Source of the DNA: Gammaproteobacteria bacterium
GTDB taxonomy: Bacteria > Pseudomonadota > Gammaproteobacteria > UBA4575
Direction: 5' to 3'
NCBI GenBank assembly: GCA_022824965.1
Contig: JAJDYY010000001.1
Coordinates: forward strand, 1 to 38,446
DNA: 38,446 nucleotides
This document shows positions 1 to 9,033 of the stretch, piece after piece. Position numbers and translations under genes: made by a program. The notes under the pieces were generated by a model that was given only the letters and a program-made list of their open reading frames with translations, ran no database searches and was not told the DNA's origin. Each line of letters starts with the position of its first letter. The stretch's first letter is position 1.

Positions 1-202
1 GACAATCTCCTGCCCGGTAACGCCAGAGACCACCAAGCGGGCCGGTCAATGCCTTACCCGTGCGGCGCGGGTTTTCCATTCCGGCAATGCGCCTGTCCAA
101 AAAATCAACAACGCGCTGTGCCATCGGCCTGTCAAGCTTGCTGCGCTGTGCCTTGGCAAGCACTATCAGCGAGCCCCAGCCGAGCATACTGCCAAGTTTC
201 AT
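1..202 (-). CDS. RelE/ParE-like toxin, partial, N-terminus doubtful
   Basis: Only the first 67 codons are in the window; the 3' end lies beyond base 1. The stretch with LDRPMAQRVVDFL, then IAGMENPRRTGKALTGPLGG and LWRYR, is the typical core of RelE-family mRNA interferases (established family knowledge). The first 15-20 residues do not resemble the usual first strand of the fold, and another frame there gives a better partial match (LADSA), so an N-terminal frameshift is possible. Its ATG overlaps the TGA of the upstream PIN gene as ATGA, which suggests translational coupling whether or not the product is functional. No RelB-type antitoxin is visible next to it. The family call is fairly safe; the intactness is not. 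Confidence 0.6.
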   Translation of the reverse strand, partial: MKLGSMLGWGSLIVLAKAQRSKLDRPMAQRVVDFLDRRIAGMENPRRTGKALTGPLGGLWRYRAGDC

Positions 203-717
203 CTTTCCCTCGACATTCGACTTAATCGTCTCAAACGCCGTACCACCTCATTCTCGGGAAGGAATATCGTGTCATCCTCATGAAAGATTTCAAGAGCATC
301 ATGCAGAATTCGAATTTCGACCACTTGATGTCTCTCAAGTTCATCGGTTACCCACAGAACGCCGTGGGCTTGGATGCCGACACTCTCAGCGGCCTGCCTT
401 AAAGAACTGTCACCGCTCAACAGCGTACAGTCTTCTGTCTCCTCGGCCAAGGCAAGTGCGAAACAATCGTTCAGGGCCAGCGAAGCATGCTGCTTGAAGT
501 ATTGCGAGGCTTTTCCGACCGCTTCGGCAGTCAGCTCCCTGACCTCAAGACCCTCTTCGCATAATGCTGCCTTTTCGTCCTCTGCCAAACAAAGCCACTC
601 GCCATCATAAAGTACATCTGGTACCACGAACACGCAGGGAAGCTGCAGGAGTGCCTCGAGCAAGTCGACCTTTCGCAAATCGATCATGCATGAGGTATCA
701 ATGATGATGACAGGCAT
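199..717 (-). CDS. PIN-domain protein, probable toxin of an Xre-ImmA/PIN module
   Basis: The 172-residue product begins MPVIIIDTSCMIDL, matching the first strand and catalytic Asp of PIN RNases. It later carries LNDCFALALA and TLLSGDSSLRQAAE, which fit the second and third acidic positions of the fold. The first codons overlap the last 20 bases of the upstream Xre-ImmA gene, so the two are almost certainly co-translated. PIN genes behind Xre-ImmA/IrrE fusions are a recurrent predicted TA arrangement, with the PIN protein as RNase toxin and the Xre protein as antitoxin and repressor. The role is inferred from family and context. The stop codon overlaps the start of the RelE-like fragment. Confidence 0.75.
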   Translation of the reverse strand: MPVIIIDTSCMIDLRKVDLLEALLQLPCVFVVPDVLYDGEWLCLAEDEKAALCEEGLEVRELTAEAVGKASQYFKQHASLALNDCFALALAEETEDCTLLSGDSSLRQAAESVGIQAHGVLWVTDELERHQVVEIRILHDALEIFHEDDTIFLPENEVVRRLRRLSRMSRER

Positions 718-1792
718 CCGCTTCTGCCGGTCCTTTCAGTCCCTTCTCGATTACCGACAGGGGTTGTCGCAGCAGTTCAGCCGCCTTGATAGGGGAGATC
801 AGCTTTTCTGCCAACGCCCGGTAACACAGGCGCTCAAAACGGCGGGGCACTTCATGTGTACCTTCCTCACCTTTCTCTTCGAAGGGCTCCGGTTCCACGG
901 AACGCCATTGCCTGGCAAATGTCTGGAAAGCGTAGGACACGGCAGATTCGCTCAGGATACCCGACTGCTTCGATCGTACGAGAAGGGCAGCTGCACTCAC
1001 TCGGTACATTCGTTTCAGATGGATGATCTCCCGGTACCCCAATGCATTCCTGTGTTCTCCGGTCTCACGGACCAGATGTGCTTCGGGAATCAAAAATGCG
1101 CCTGCAAACACATTCGAAGCCTGCTCATGATCCACAGTGGAATCCGGATCCAAGAGTCTGTGGGCGAGTTCATGGGCCAACGTGAGCCGCCGCCTCTCCA
1201 AGGTGGTGCACCGGTTGACAACAATGACGGGCATGGCTTGCTTGTGATTTGGCCTTCGCACCAGGGCCGTAAGCCCAGAAACCCCTGCAGGCAGCGGCAG
1301 AATCACGATCTTGATACCTCGGTCTTCCAGCAAGGAGGTCATGTTGGGAATGGGGTCGATTCCAAGTTTCCATTCCTGCCTCAGATCCTGGGCCAGTATT
1401 TCGCCCTCGTCCGCAAGTCCGAGAAACCGGTTGCCGAATTTTGGCGAGTTCCATGAATGGCTGTCCAGCCCTAGGATTTCCTCGATGGCGATATAGCGTT
1501 GCAGGCTGTCGATCACGACCGCCTCTACGCGCGCGCGGTCCCTTGCGCTCGTGCCAGAGCGCTTCCTGAATTCGATCTCTTCAAGCCTTTCCACACGCTC
1601 GCTGAGAAGATACTCAAGCGAGACATCAAGCGTTTTCGCGAGATCAAGCAGAACACCCGAGCTTGGCATCATTTCACCACGCTCATACTTGCCAATGGCT
1701 TGGGCACTGGTCTTGCGGCCAAGTGCATCGGAAAGGCTGCGCAGCGAGTATCCTGCCCTTTTCCGGGCCAACTTCAATCGTTCTCCAAACAT
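698..1792 (-). CDS. Xre-family regulator with ImmA/IrrE metallopeptidase domain
   Basis: A 364-residue fusion. Residues 1-65 form a helix-turn-helix of the Xre type (RLKLARKRAGYSLRSLSDAL, then YERGEMMPS). Residues about 150-260 form an ImmA/IrrE zincin domain with the H207-E-L-A-H211 motif and the following EQASNVFAGAFLIPE segment. Proteins of this build bind DNA near their own promoter and can be inactivated by proteolysis. Here it heads an operon with a PIN gene that it overlaps by 20 bases, so antitoxin and autorepressor is the likely role (inference). The ATG at 1792 is preceded by a strong AGGAGG. An AT-rich promoter with a symmetric element lies just upstream. Confidence 0.85.
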   Translation of the reverse strand: MFGERLKLARKRAGYSLRSLSDALGRKTSAQAIGKYERGEMMPSSGVLLDLAKTLDVSLEYLLSERVERLEEIEFRKRSGTSARDRARVEAVVIDSLQRYIAIEEILGLDSHSWNSPKFGNRFLGLADEGEILAQDLRQEWKLGIDPIPNMTSLLEDRGIKIVILPLPAGVSGLTALVRRPNHKQAMPVIVVNRCTTLERRRLTLAHELAHRLLDPDSTVDHEQASNVFAGAFLIPEAHLVRETGEHRNALGYREIIHLKRMYRVSAAALLVRSKQSGILSESAVSYAFQTFARQWRSVEPEPFEEKGEEGTHEVPRRFERLCYRALAEKLISPIKAAELLRQPLSVIEKGLKGPAEADACHHH

Positions 1793-1814
1793 GAGTCCTC
1801 CTGCTGGACAACAG

Positions 1815-1850
1815 GTTTACATAATTATACTATAATATAAATCTGTAAAC
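1815..1850 (-). promoter_or_regulatory. Promoter/operator of the Xre-ImmA/PIN operon
   Basis: GTTTACA at 1815-1821 and TGTAAAC at 1844-1850 form a 7-base inverted repeat around a 22-base AT-only core. Read on the minus strand, TTTACA could be a -35 box and TATAAT or AATTAT the -10 box. A repressor on the repeat would therefore cover the promoter. Autoregulation by the Xre protein is an inference. Confidence 0.55.
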
Positions 1851-1923
1851 TATTCGGATTTGTTGTCCATGCCAGTCGGGTGATTGGCCGGGACAGGAAT
1901 TCCAGCAGGATGGGGAGATTAAG

Positions 1924-2148
1924 ATGTCAAAGCGTAACCAACATATTGTGCCGCACGAACACGGGTGGGCTGTCCGCGGTGCCGGCAGTCAGAAGGCTTC
2001 ATCCGTACACCGGACCCAGCGTGAGGCGATTGATGCAGGTCGGGAGATCGTTCGAAATCAAAACACCGAGCTTTTTGTCCACGGCAGGGATGGCCGGATC
2101 AGGGAACGCGATTCCCATGGCAATGACCCGTTTCCACCCAGGGGATGA
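1924..2148 (+). CDS. DUF2188 domain protein
   Basis: The 74-residue product reads SKRNQHIVPHEHGWAVRGAG near its start and continues through HRTQREAIDAGREIVRNQ and VHGRDGRIRERDSHGNDP. This is the full DUF2188 pattern at the usual family length: an N-terminal H-V-x-P segment, a central helix with R-A/E-A, and a C-terminal HGRDGRI-x-D-SYGNDP motif. The biochemical function of the family is not established. It is transcribed away from the Xre-ImmA operon and is followed by a small membrane-protein gene. The ATG has a purine-rich GGGGAG upstream. Confidence 0.8.
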   Translation: MSKRNQHIVPHEHGWAVRGAGSQKASSVHRTQREAIDAGREIVRNQNTELFVHGRDGRIRERDSHGNDPFPPRG

Positions 2149-2202
2149 GTGTTATGAAGCAGGGCCTGAGGGCGCTGACATGACTACCGGCGATTAAAAG
2201 CT

Positions 2203-2412
2203 ATGGAAATCTTATTCAGTTTCCTATATTCCCTCCCTGCGCTGTTGCTCGGTTATCCAGTTCATCTGCTATCCAAGCGTGTGCATAAGGGATATCTAAA
2301 GTACAGGAGAATGAAACGTTTTCATGAATTCAGTAAAGAGCATGGAGTTCAGGTACTTGTTTTATCTAGTCTCCTTGTTTGCTTTGTTTTGTATCGGTGG
2401 GAAAAAGGTTAG
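2203..2412 (+). CDS. Small hypothetical membrane protein
   Basis: A 69-residue ORF with two hydrophobic segments (about residues 4-22 and 50-64) separated by a strongly basic, helical linker (SKRVHKGYLKYRRMKRF). No family is recognised. It begins 55 bases after the DUF2188 gene, but a shared transcript is uncertain. The base composition is AT-richer than the surrounding core genes, which suggests acquired DNA. It could be a spurious ORF; the membrane topology is the only support. Confidence 0.35.
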   Translation: MEILFSFLYSLPALLLGYPVHLLSKRVHKGYLKYRRMKRFHEFSKEHGVQVLVLSSLLVCFVLYRWEKG

Positions 2413-2611
2413 TACACTCATTGAGACTAACAGGCGTTACTAAGTGAATGGAAATATACGACCCTTGTAATATTTGGTGAGCCCTTTTCGACTCGTTGCA
2501 AGGAACTGCAACACTCTCCACCTCGGACTCAAGTATCGTGTATGGCTAGAGGTGCTATTTCTTGCTACTTGGCATTACTGTGTTGGATTAAATTCAGGTT
2601 GTAGTGCATCA

Positions 2612-3730
2612 TTACACCACATACCTTCTTTTAATCGGCCAAGTGCCGTAGTCCACGCCATCGTCTGAAAAGAAGTCCCTCGCACAATCTTCAGGCCCGA
2701 AGTCAGATAACACATCCATATGTTCAATCAGCGTCTCTTGTGCCGGCTTTGGCAAGCTTTCCCACCAACAAGGGTGAATATGTACGTTCTCACAGCACTC
2801 GAAAATGAACCTAAGCAACGAGTCACTTAAATCCGAATCAGGCAACTCCTGCAAGCTGTCCACCAGCCGGTCACAATGGTCAAGCCCATCGTCTAGCCAA
2901 GCAAACACTATGAACCCACTTGCTGTATCAGCGAACGACGAAAAACATATCTGACTTGGGCGTCTGGAACCGTTACCCAAAACTTGCAATCTTTCGCCAT
3001 TAAAAGTGTGCTCCGGAAAGATGCCCCCGGAACACATCACTGGTGGCGGCCTGGACAACTCCACCACATAGGCCTTGACTGCATCGTATTCCTGGGCTAA
3101 CAAAGCGTGGTCGTACTCTAGTTTGTGCGACTCCATATCGCTCTTTGCCTTGGTTGTTCCTTTCAGAAAATCGGCCACGGGCGCTAAAACCAGTTCTTTA
3201 GGGATTCCTCGCTCTAAGGATAATTTGCTGCTCCTTGTATCCCAAAACCGCAAGATTCCTTTCTTCAGGTAGAGTTCCCTCGCTAGTGCTCGGTACGCTA
3301 ACAGGAAGCACTGTTCACTCGTCCCTGTAAACGGAACCTTCTCTAGCGGCGCAAATACTGTGTCATCATGTTTGGTACAGAACCCAGTGAAGGTTGATGC
3401 ATGCCGTACACCTCGCTTTTGAGGACGTAGGGATGATCCATACTTTTCTAGATTCGTAGGATTTGGCACGAACGACAACACATGTCCGTCAGTCGAGATT
3501 TGCCTCAAGCTCGCCTTCTATACTGTGTGTGCCTTAGCGAATTTTGCACTGCAGCCAGCCTTCAACTGTGGTGGTGCGGAACACTCTCCCTTAGACATCT
3601 CTTCCACATAGACGGTAAATTCTGCGAACCTATTACTTTGGTGCCTATTTTTCCTAAGGCAACAATGCTTGAATTTTTTCCCAGAGCCGCACGGGCACGG
3701 ATCGTTTCGTCCAATCTTCACTTGTGGCAT
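2612..3730 (-). pseudogene. SEC-C motif protein gene interrupted by an in-frame amber codon
   Basis: From ATG 3730 the product begins [20 protein letters not shown] and ends that segment with KHCC, a SEC-C zinc-binding motif like that of SecA C-termini. It runs 70 residues to a TAG at 3518-3520. The same frame is then open for another 302 codons, with no typical start at its head apart from TTG 3508. The two parts abut without a frame change, so a single substitution (for example TGG or CAG to TAG) explains the break. The restored product would be about 371 residues. The C-terminal part is of unknown function, with several Cys and Trp residues. SEC-C domains often occur as accessory zinc modules; no specific role is claimed. 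Confidence 0.7.
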
Positions 3731-3997
3731 ATCCACGTATAGAACATACAAAGCTTAGCCAGCATCACTTAGTGGCAGTCTTGGAAAGTCTTGCATGCCC
3801 ATCCCTATTTAGGGCATTTCTTCAACTAACTCAAACCTCTATCACAGGCTTGTATCAATCTGATACAGCGCTGAAAAACTTCTAAAATGGCTGGGGATTC
3901 CCCAGCCGAGACATCTGTTAACTGGGAATCATTGCTTGCTGAAATAGCATGGGATGCACTAGGTACTAATGCCTAGAAGGTGGGGCATATACCTTCT

Positions 3998-5542
3998 TCA
4001 ACGCCCGTTGTAAGGCACCAGCAGGGAGCGTCCTGTCATCGCCTTGGGCTTTCTTATCCCCATCAGCTGCAGAATGGTCGGGGCGACGTCGCTGAGACCA
4101 CGCCCGTTGGCGAGGTCCCAGTTGCCCTCATCGATGACCAGGCACGGCACCGGGTAGGTGGTGTGCTGCGTGTGCGGTTCGCCGGTGTGCGGGTTGACCA
4201 TCTCGTCGCAATTGCCGTGATCGGAGGTCACCACCACCGAGATGCCCTGCTCGACCGCGGCATCAAGCACCCGCCCGGCATGGACGTCCACGGCCTGCAG
4301 GGCCGCGATCACCGCCTCCTTCTTGGCTGTGTGCCCGACCATGTCGCCGTTGGCGAAGTTGGTCACCACCAGGGCATAGGCGTCGTTGCGGACCGCCTTG
4401 ATCACCTCGTCGGCGACTTCCTCGGCGCTCATCTCGGGCTGCTGGTCGTAGGTGTCGACCTTGGGCGAGGGGATGATCTTGCGGTCCTCACCCTCGTAGG
4501 CCTCCTCATGCCCGCCGTTGATGAAGTAGGTCACGTGCGGGTACTTCTCGGTTTCCGCGCAGTGGAACTGGTGCATGTCGAGCTTGCTGATGATCTCGGC
4601 GAGGTTGGTGTCCGGGCGCCTGGGCGGAAACACCACCGGGCCGAGAAACTCCTTGCTGTATTTCGTCATCATGGTCAGGCGCACCGGCTCGAAGCGCTTG
4701 CCGCGCTCGAAGGCCTGGAAGCCTTCCTTGGCGAGCGCCTTGCTGAGCTGCAGCGGGCGGTCGTTGCGGAAATTGCAGAAGATGACCGAGGCGCCGCCAC
4801 CCATGGGGCTCGCCTCCGGCAGCACGGTCGGCTGGATAAACTCGTCGGTCTCGCCGCGCTCGTAGGCGTTGACGATCGCGCTCTTGGCGTCGACGGCCTC
4901 TTCACCCACACCACGCACCAGCGCGCGCCAGGCCTTTTCCGTTCGATCCCAGCGGCGGTCGCGGTCCATCGCGAAATAGCGACCCATGACCGTGGCGATC
5001 ATCCCGTCGGCCTTGTTCAGGGCGCGGTTCAGGCGCATCAGGTATTTGCGCGCACTCTTGGGCGGGGCATCGCGTCCATCCGTGATCAGGTGCAGCATCG
5101 GGCGGGTGTCGTGGTCGCGACACAGCTTGATCAGGGCAATGATGTGGTTGATGTGCGAGTGCACGCCGCCGTCCGAGAGCAGGCCAATCAGGTGCACGTG
5201 GCCGTCCTTCTTCTTGCCCTTCTTGATGGCGCGAACCAGCGGTGACATCTCGAACAGGCTGCCGTCGGCAATGGCATCGTTGATGCGGATCAGGTCCTGG
5301 CGTATGATTGCACCGCAGCCGATGGTCATGTGGCCGACCTCGGAGTTGCCCATCTGCCCAGGCGGCAGGCCGACCGCCTCGCCGGAGGCCTCCAGCACGG
5401 TGTGCGGATAACTGGAGAAATAATGATCCAGGCGCGGAGTGTCCGCGCGCAGCACAGCATTGTTGGCCTTGCTGGGGTTCACGCCGAAGCCGTCCAGGAT
5501 AACCAGCAGGACGCGCTTACGAAGCTTGATCGGTTTTTTCAC
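3998..5542 (-). CDS. gpmI: 2,3-bisphosphoglycerate-independent phosphoglycerate mutase
   Basis: The 514-residue product interconverts 3- and 2-phosphoglycerate in the cytoplasm, in glycolysis and gluconeogenesis. It is a two-Mn alkaline-phosphatase-fold enzyme. VILDGFG carries metal ligand D17, and GQMGNSEVGH carries the phosphoserine nucleophile S67. LITDGRDAPP and ANGDMVGHT follow, and SDHGNCDEM near the C-terminus supplies further ligands. The length is normal for the family. It is a single gene, divergent from the autotransporter 138 bases away, and nothing convincing was seen in the 246 bases beyond its stop. Confidence 0.97.
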   Translation of the reverse strand: MKKPIKLRKRVLLVILDGFGVNPSKANNAVLRADTPRLDHYFSSYPHTVLEASGEAVGLPPGQMGNSEVGHMTIGCGAIIRQDLIRINDAIADGSLFEMSPLVRAIKKGKKKDGHVHLIGLLSDGGVHSHINHIIALIKLCRDHDTRPMLHLITDGRDAPPKSARKYLMRLNRALNKADGMIATVMGRYFAMDRDRRWDRTEKAWRALVRGVGEEAVDAKSAIVNAYERGETDEFIQPTVLPEASPMGGGASVIFCNFRNDRPLQLSKALAKEGFQAFERGKRFEPVRLTMMTKYSKEFLGPVVFPPRRPDTNLAEIISKLDMHQFHCAETEKYPHVTYFINGGHEEAYEGEDRKIIPSPKVDTYDQQPEMSAEEVADEVIKAVRNDAYALVVTNFANGDMVGHTAKKEAVIAALQAVDVHAGRVLDAAVEQGISVVVTSDHGNCDEMVNPHTGEPHTQHTTYPVPCLVIDEGNWDLANGRGLSDVAPTILQLMGIRKPKAMTGRSLLVPYNGR

Positions 5543-5680
5543 GAAATACGCAAAGCATTAAAGGTCGGCAATTATGCACCAAATGCCGGAGAGTGTCTGC
5601 TACCTGGAGAACCTGGTTTTGCCCTCGCTGTCGGCCCCGTCACGAGGTATTTGACAGTGAAAAGACTTTAACGGGCAAGC

Positions 5681-8600
5681 TTGGTGAACGAAAAGACCAG
5701 CATTGGCCTACGGGGCACACGAAAAACGTACCGGTTGAGACAAGCAGCTGCCTCGCTCACCCCCCCCCCCATAATGAAGCGGCTTCTGTCAAGCAGCGCT
5801 CCTTATTCGGGAAGGAGTCTGCCGGATTTGCAAATCCTGGCAGTGCTGGGCCTTGCCGTCCTTGCAACCCTCGGTAACGTCGGGGAGGTTCAGGCAGCCG
5901 CCGTATGCCCGGGCCCTCCCACTAACCAGGGGGACTATGTCAAATGTGAAGAGGGCAGCATGTCAACCAATGACATCGATATCAATCTCAGTGGTATCGA
6001 TATCGATCTGACCGGGAGCGGCGTTGTCTCGGCGGGGGTGCAAGCCTTGCATACAGGCAGCGGGGATGTGGATATCAGCATTGCCGGTACAACGACCGGC
6101 ATGGTGACCACCCCATCGACGATCGATACGACAGGAGTAAACACTTACGGCATCCGTGGCGTGCTGGTCGGCGAAGGTGCTCTCACTTTTTCACTGGAAG
6201 ATACCGAAATCCGAACACAGGGTACTGGCTCCATAGGACTGGAGGCCATGCATGAGGGCAATGGCCATCTCGAAATGAACTTGAGGAACGGTGTCGTGAT
6301 CGATACTAAAGGAGGGCGCAGTGCAATCGGCGTCCGCATGGTGCAGGAGAATGCAGTTACAGACCAGATAAACGACATCACCTTTCTGGCCGAGGGAATT
6401 TCCGTTACTACCGCAGGAAGTCGGGGGTACGGCCTTTTTGCCACTCGAGAGGGCGGTCCCGGCAATATCCTCATGGCGGTCCGAGACAGTACGGTCATGA
6501 CCCAAGGCAACATCGGGGTAGGCGTATATGGCCAGCACTCCGGTACAGGCGACACAACGATCACTCTGGTCTGCACGGACTCCCCTGCAGTTCCCTGTGA
6601 GATCACGACGCGGGGGACCGAGGGACATGGCGTGCAGAGCTGGCACCATGCCAGCTCCAGCGGCGACGTCCGGATCAAGGTACAGGGCAACTACGACATC
6701 CGCACGGGGAGCACAGCTACCAACAACGCCTACGGCATATACGGGCTGCATCAGGGTACCGGAAATATCGACATCGACCTGCAAGGCGGCTCCGTCACCA
6801 CCGCCGGGGCTTCTTCCCACGGCATTCATGGGTGGAAATTCACAGGGACCCGGGGCAATGTTGACATCGACATGCAGGGTGGCTCGATCACCACGGCAGG
6901 AACAGCTGCTCACGGCGCCTATGGGGCGCACCAAGGTACCGGAAATATTGATATCGACCTGCAGGGCGGCTCCGTCACCACCGCCGGGGCTTCTTCCTAC
7001 GGCCTATACGGCTTACATTTTGGATCCGGTAACATCAACCTTGCCACAGAAAGCGGCCATGGGGTCACCACAAAAGGTTCCAATGGACACGGTATCGTGG
7101 CCCTCCATTTGGGGACAGTGACAGGACGCAGCATCGATATCGCGGTGGGCACCATCACCAGGCTGGGCGGCCCGGTCAGGGCAAGTGGTGCAGGTGCACG
7201 GGGCGTGCATATAGGTGGACTCAGTAATGGCACACCGACCCGCACAGCGGCCCGCGGGGCCGACGGCTTTTTGCAGCAGACGGTGACGGTCAACGATGCG
7301 ATCACCAGCGCGGCCGAAGGGATATTCCTTGCCGGGGGCGGCAAGGTCGTCATCGGCCCTTCGGGCAGCATCAGCTCGGGCTCGGGGATCGCCATCCTGG
7401 CCACCGGCACGGTCCCGGAGGACAGCACCGACATGGACAACGTGATCCCGGCCATCCCCCCGAGGCTGCGGGTCGACCTGAACCCCAGCGGACAGCGCAT
7501 GACGGGAGAGAACGGCTGGCTGGCCCAGGCCCTGGGCGGGGGCTGGATCCTCAACGACGGCGGCGAGACCACGCTTGCGATGAACAATGTGGTGCTGCAC
7601 GAGGGGGCGTCAGGCGTCACGGGCCGCACGGCCCGCAACGGGGCGTGGAACGTCACGATGCGGGCCGAAGGGGTCAATGTATCCGACTACAGTTCCGGTG
7701 ACCCAATGACCTGGACAAAGACTGGGCCTGCCACAGGCGTGATCGCCGGGCGCGACTTCTCTGAGGCAGACTTCACGGAGGCGGCCGACATGTGTCCGGC
7801 AGGGGGGAGTGGAACCTATCCCAACTGCACACCTCCACCGCAGTGTCCGCCTGGTCAGACTGGAACACCACCCAACTGCACCATGCCTCAGCCAGAACCA
7901 GAGCCCGAACCGGATCCGGGCCCTGCTGACCCGGAACCATCTCCGGACCCCGACCCGGAGCCTGTTCCTGAGCCCGGTCCCGAGCCTGCCGGTCCTGTGC
8001 TGATGGAAGAGTACGCCCCGCGTGCCGCCCTCTACGAGGCCCTGCCCGGGTTCCTGCTTGGCCTGTCCACCGAACCTCTGCCAGGTCACACCCTGTTCTC
8101 TCCTTCCGTTCCCGTCTGGATTTCCCTGTCAGGGACCACAGGTGACCAGGAACCAGACCGCTCCACCGTAGGCGTTACCTACGATACCGAACACCAGGTC
8201 GCACAGCTTGGCATCTCCTTTGTCCAAAATCCCCGCTGGAGTGCACAGGCCGCCCTGCATCATGTCTCCGGGAAGGCAGATGTCTCCTCTCCTGTCCAGG
8301 GCGGAGATATTGATGCCGAAGGCCGGGGATTCTCGCTGGAGGCCCGCTGGACAGGAGGCGGCCCCTATCTGCATGGCAGGGTGGCCTGGACGGACTATGA
8401 ACTGGACATCGACTCCGATGACAGGACCGTCAACCGCCTGGTCTCCTCGCTGGAGGCCGAGCGCCTTGCAGTGCAACTCGAGGCCGGACACCGGAGGCCC
8501 TGGAGCGAACGGACCGCCTTCACCCCGCAACTGCGCCTGGAGCACACGCAGGTGAAGATCGACAGCTTCACCGATGCCACCAGCACGCAGGCCGCGTTCG

Positions 8601-8905
8601 GCGACGAGACCCGCACCCGCGCCAGTGCCGGTGTGCTGGCCGATACTGTCCGCACGGCCGGTGCAGCCGAAGTCTCCCTGTATGCCTCCCTGGAACTCGC
8701 ACACCACCTCGATTCCCACCGCACCACCGCCACCGTCTCCGGCGAGCGCCTGAGTGCCCAGGCCCCGGACAGCGACCTTACCATCACCCTCGGGGCTGGG
8801 TGGCAGCTCGGACCGTTAGTACTGGATGCAACCCTGTCCGCGCGCGAGGCAGGGTCCGGAAACTCCATGCACTCGGGTACACTCCATATCGGAGTGCAGT
8901 TCTAG
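5681..8905 (+). CDS. Autotransporter with repetitive passenger and C-terminal beta-barrel
   Basis: The frame is open from TTG 5681 (1,074 residues), with GTG 5684 and ATG 5774 as other possible starts. ATG 5774 has only a C11 tract where a ribosome-binding site should be, which favours a start upstream of the tract. A long charged N-region precedes a hydrophobic core (LQILAVLGLAVLATLG) and a VQA-AA cleavage site. The passenger is Gly/Thr-rich, with repeated GNIDIDLQGGSVTTAGASS and YGLYG or HGAYG motifs, as in beta-helical or haemagglutinin-like passengers. A Cys/Pro-rich PNCTPPPQCPP segment and a Pro-Glu-Asp linker follow near residues 725-775. The last 270 residues form the barrel and end in LHIGVQF, with the terminal Phe that the BAM machinery recognises. 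The ligand is unknown; an adhesin role is plausible. Confidence 0.88.
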   Translation: MVNEKTSIGLRGTRKTYRLRQAAASLTPPPIMKRLLSSSAPYSGRSLPDLQILAVLGLAVLATLGNVGEVQAAAVCPGPPTNQGDYVKCEEGSMSTNDIDINLSGIDIDLTGSGVVSAGVQALHTGSGDVDISIAGTTTGMVTTPSTIDTTGVNTYGIRGVLVGEGALTFSLEDTEIRTQGTGSIGLEAMHEGNGHLEMNLRNGVVIDTKGGRSAIGVRMVQENAVTDQINDITFLAEGISVTTAGSRGYGLFATREGGPGNILMAVRDSTVMTQGNIGVGVYGQHSGTGDTTITLVCTDSPAVPCEITTRGTEGHGVQSWHHASSSGDVRIKVQGNYDIRTGSTATNNAYGIYGLHQGTGNIDIDLQGGSVTTAGASSHGIHGWKFTGTRGNVDIDMQGGSITTAGTAAHGAYGAHQGTGNIDIDLQGGSVTTAGASSYGLYGLHFGSGNINLATESGHGVTTKGSNGHGIVALHLGTVTGRSIDIAVGTITRLGGPVRASGAGARGVHIGGLSNGTPTRTAARGADGFLQQTVTVNDAITSAAEGIFLAGGGKVVIGPSGSISSGSGIAILATGTVPEDSTDMDNVIPAIPPRLRVDLNPSGQRMTGENGWLAQALGGGWILNDGGETTLAMNNVVLHEGASGVTGRTARNGAWNVTMRAEGVNVSDYSSGDPMTWTKTGPATGVIAGRDFSEADFTEAADMCPAGGSGTYPNCTPPPQCPPGQTGTPPNCTMPQPEPEPEPDPGPADPEPSPDPDPEPVPEPGPEPAGPVLMEEYAPRAALYEALPGFLLGLSTEPLPGHTLFSPSVPVWISLSGTTGDQEPDRSTVGVTYDTEHQVAQLGISFVQNPRWSAQAALHHVSGKADVSSPVQGGDIDAEGRGFSLEARWTGGGPYLHGRVAWTDYELDIDSDDRTVNRLVSSLEAERLAVQLEAGHRRPWSERTAFTPQLRLEHTQVKIDSFTDATSTQAAFGDETRTRASAGVLADTVRTAGAAEVSLYASLELAHHLDSHRTTATVSGERLSAQAPDSDLTITLGAGWQLGPLVLDATLSAREAGSGNSMHSGTLHIGVQF
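5760..5770. repeat. C11 homopolymer tract at the 5' end of the autotransporter
   Basis: Eleven consecutive C residues lie four to fourteen bases before ATG 5774 and inside the longer frame from TTG 5681 or GTG 5684. The frame continues through the tract in this sequence, encoding Pro-Pro-Pro, so it is in the ON register if the upstream start is used. Poly-C and poly-G tracts of this size are classic sites of slipped-strand mispairing in surface-protein genes. A TTGACA at 5651-5656 lies upstream, but no convincing -10 box was found with it. Confidence 0.85.
6752..7003 (+). repeat. Internal DNA repeats in the autotransporter passenger
   Basis: Bases 6752-6823 and 6932-7003 are 72-base copies differing at about five positions, with starts exactly 180 bases (60 codons) apart. 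A more diverged copy lies between them. They encode the GNIDIDLQGGSVTTAG units. The close DNA identity suggests recent duplication or gene conversion within the passenger. Confidence 0.8.
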
Positions 8906-9033
8906 AGAAAAGACCCCGGGATTCCGGGGACCGCCCCCGGAGTCCCGTCGTGGCTGGACGGGCCAAAGCATTGAGGCGTCTGTAAAGATGGCCTTTAGAT
9001 GGCCCAGAGAATCCTTCGGGCCAGACGTACTCA

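Noticed and set aside
3980..5245. 421-codon plus-strand ORF opposite gpmI
   Set aside because: His/Arg/Val-rich antisense frame of a clear gpmI gene, with no family motifs; a product of GC-rich codon use.
8918..8955. Terminator after the autotransporter
   Set aside because: GC-rich hairpins (CCCCGG-GATT-CCGGGG and overlapping ones) are present but no T-run follows; termination could not be supported.
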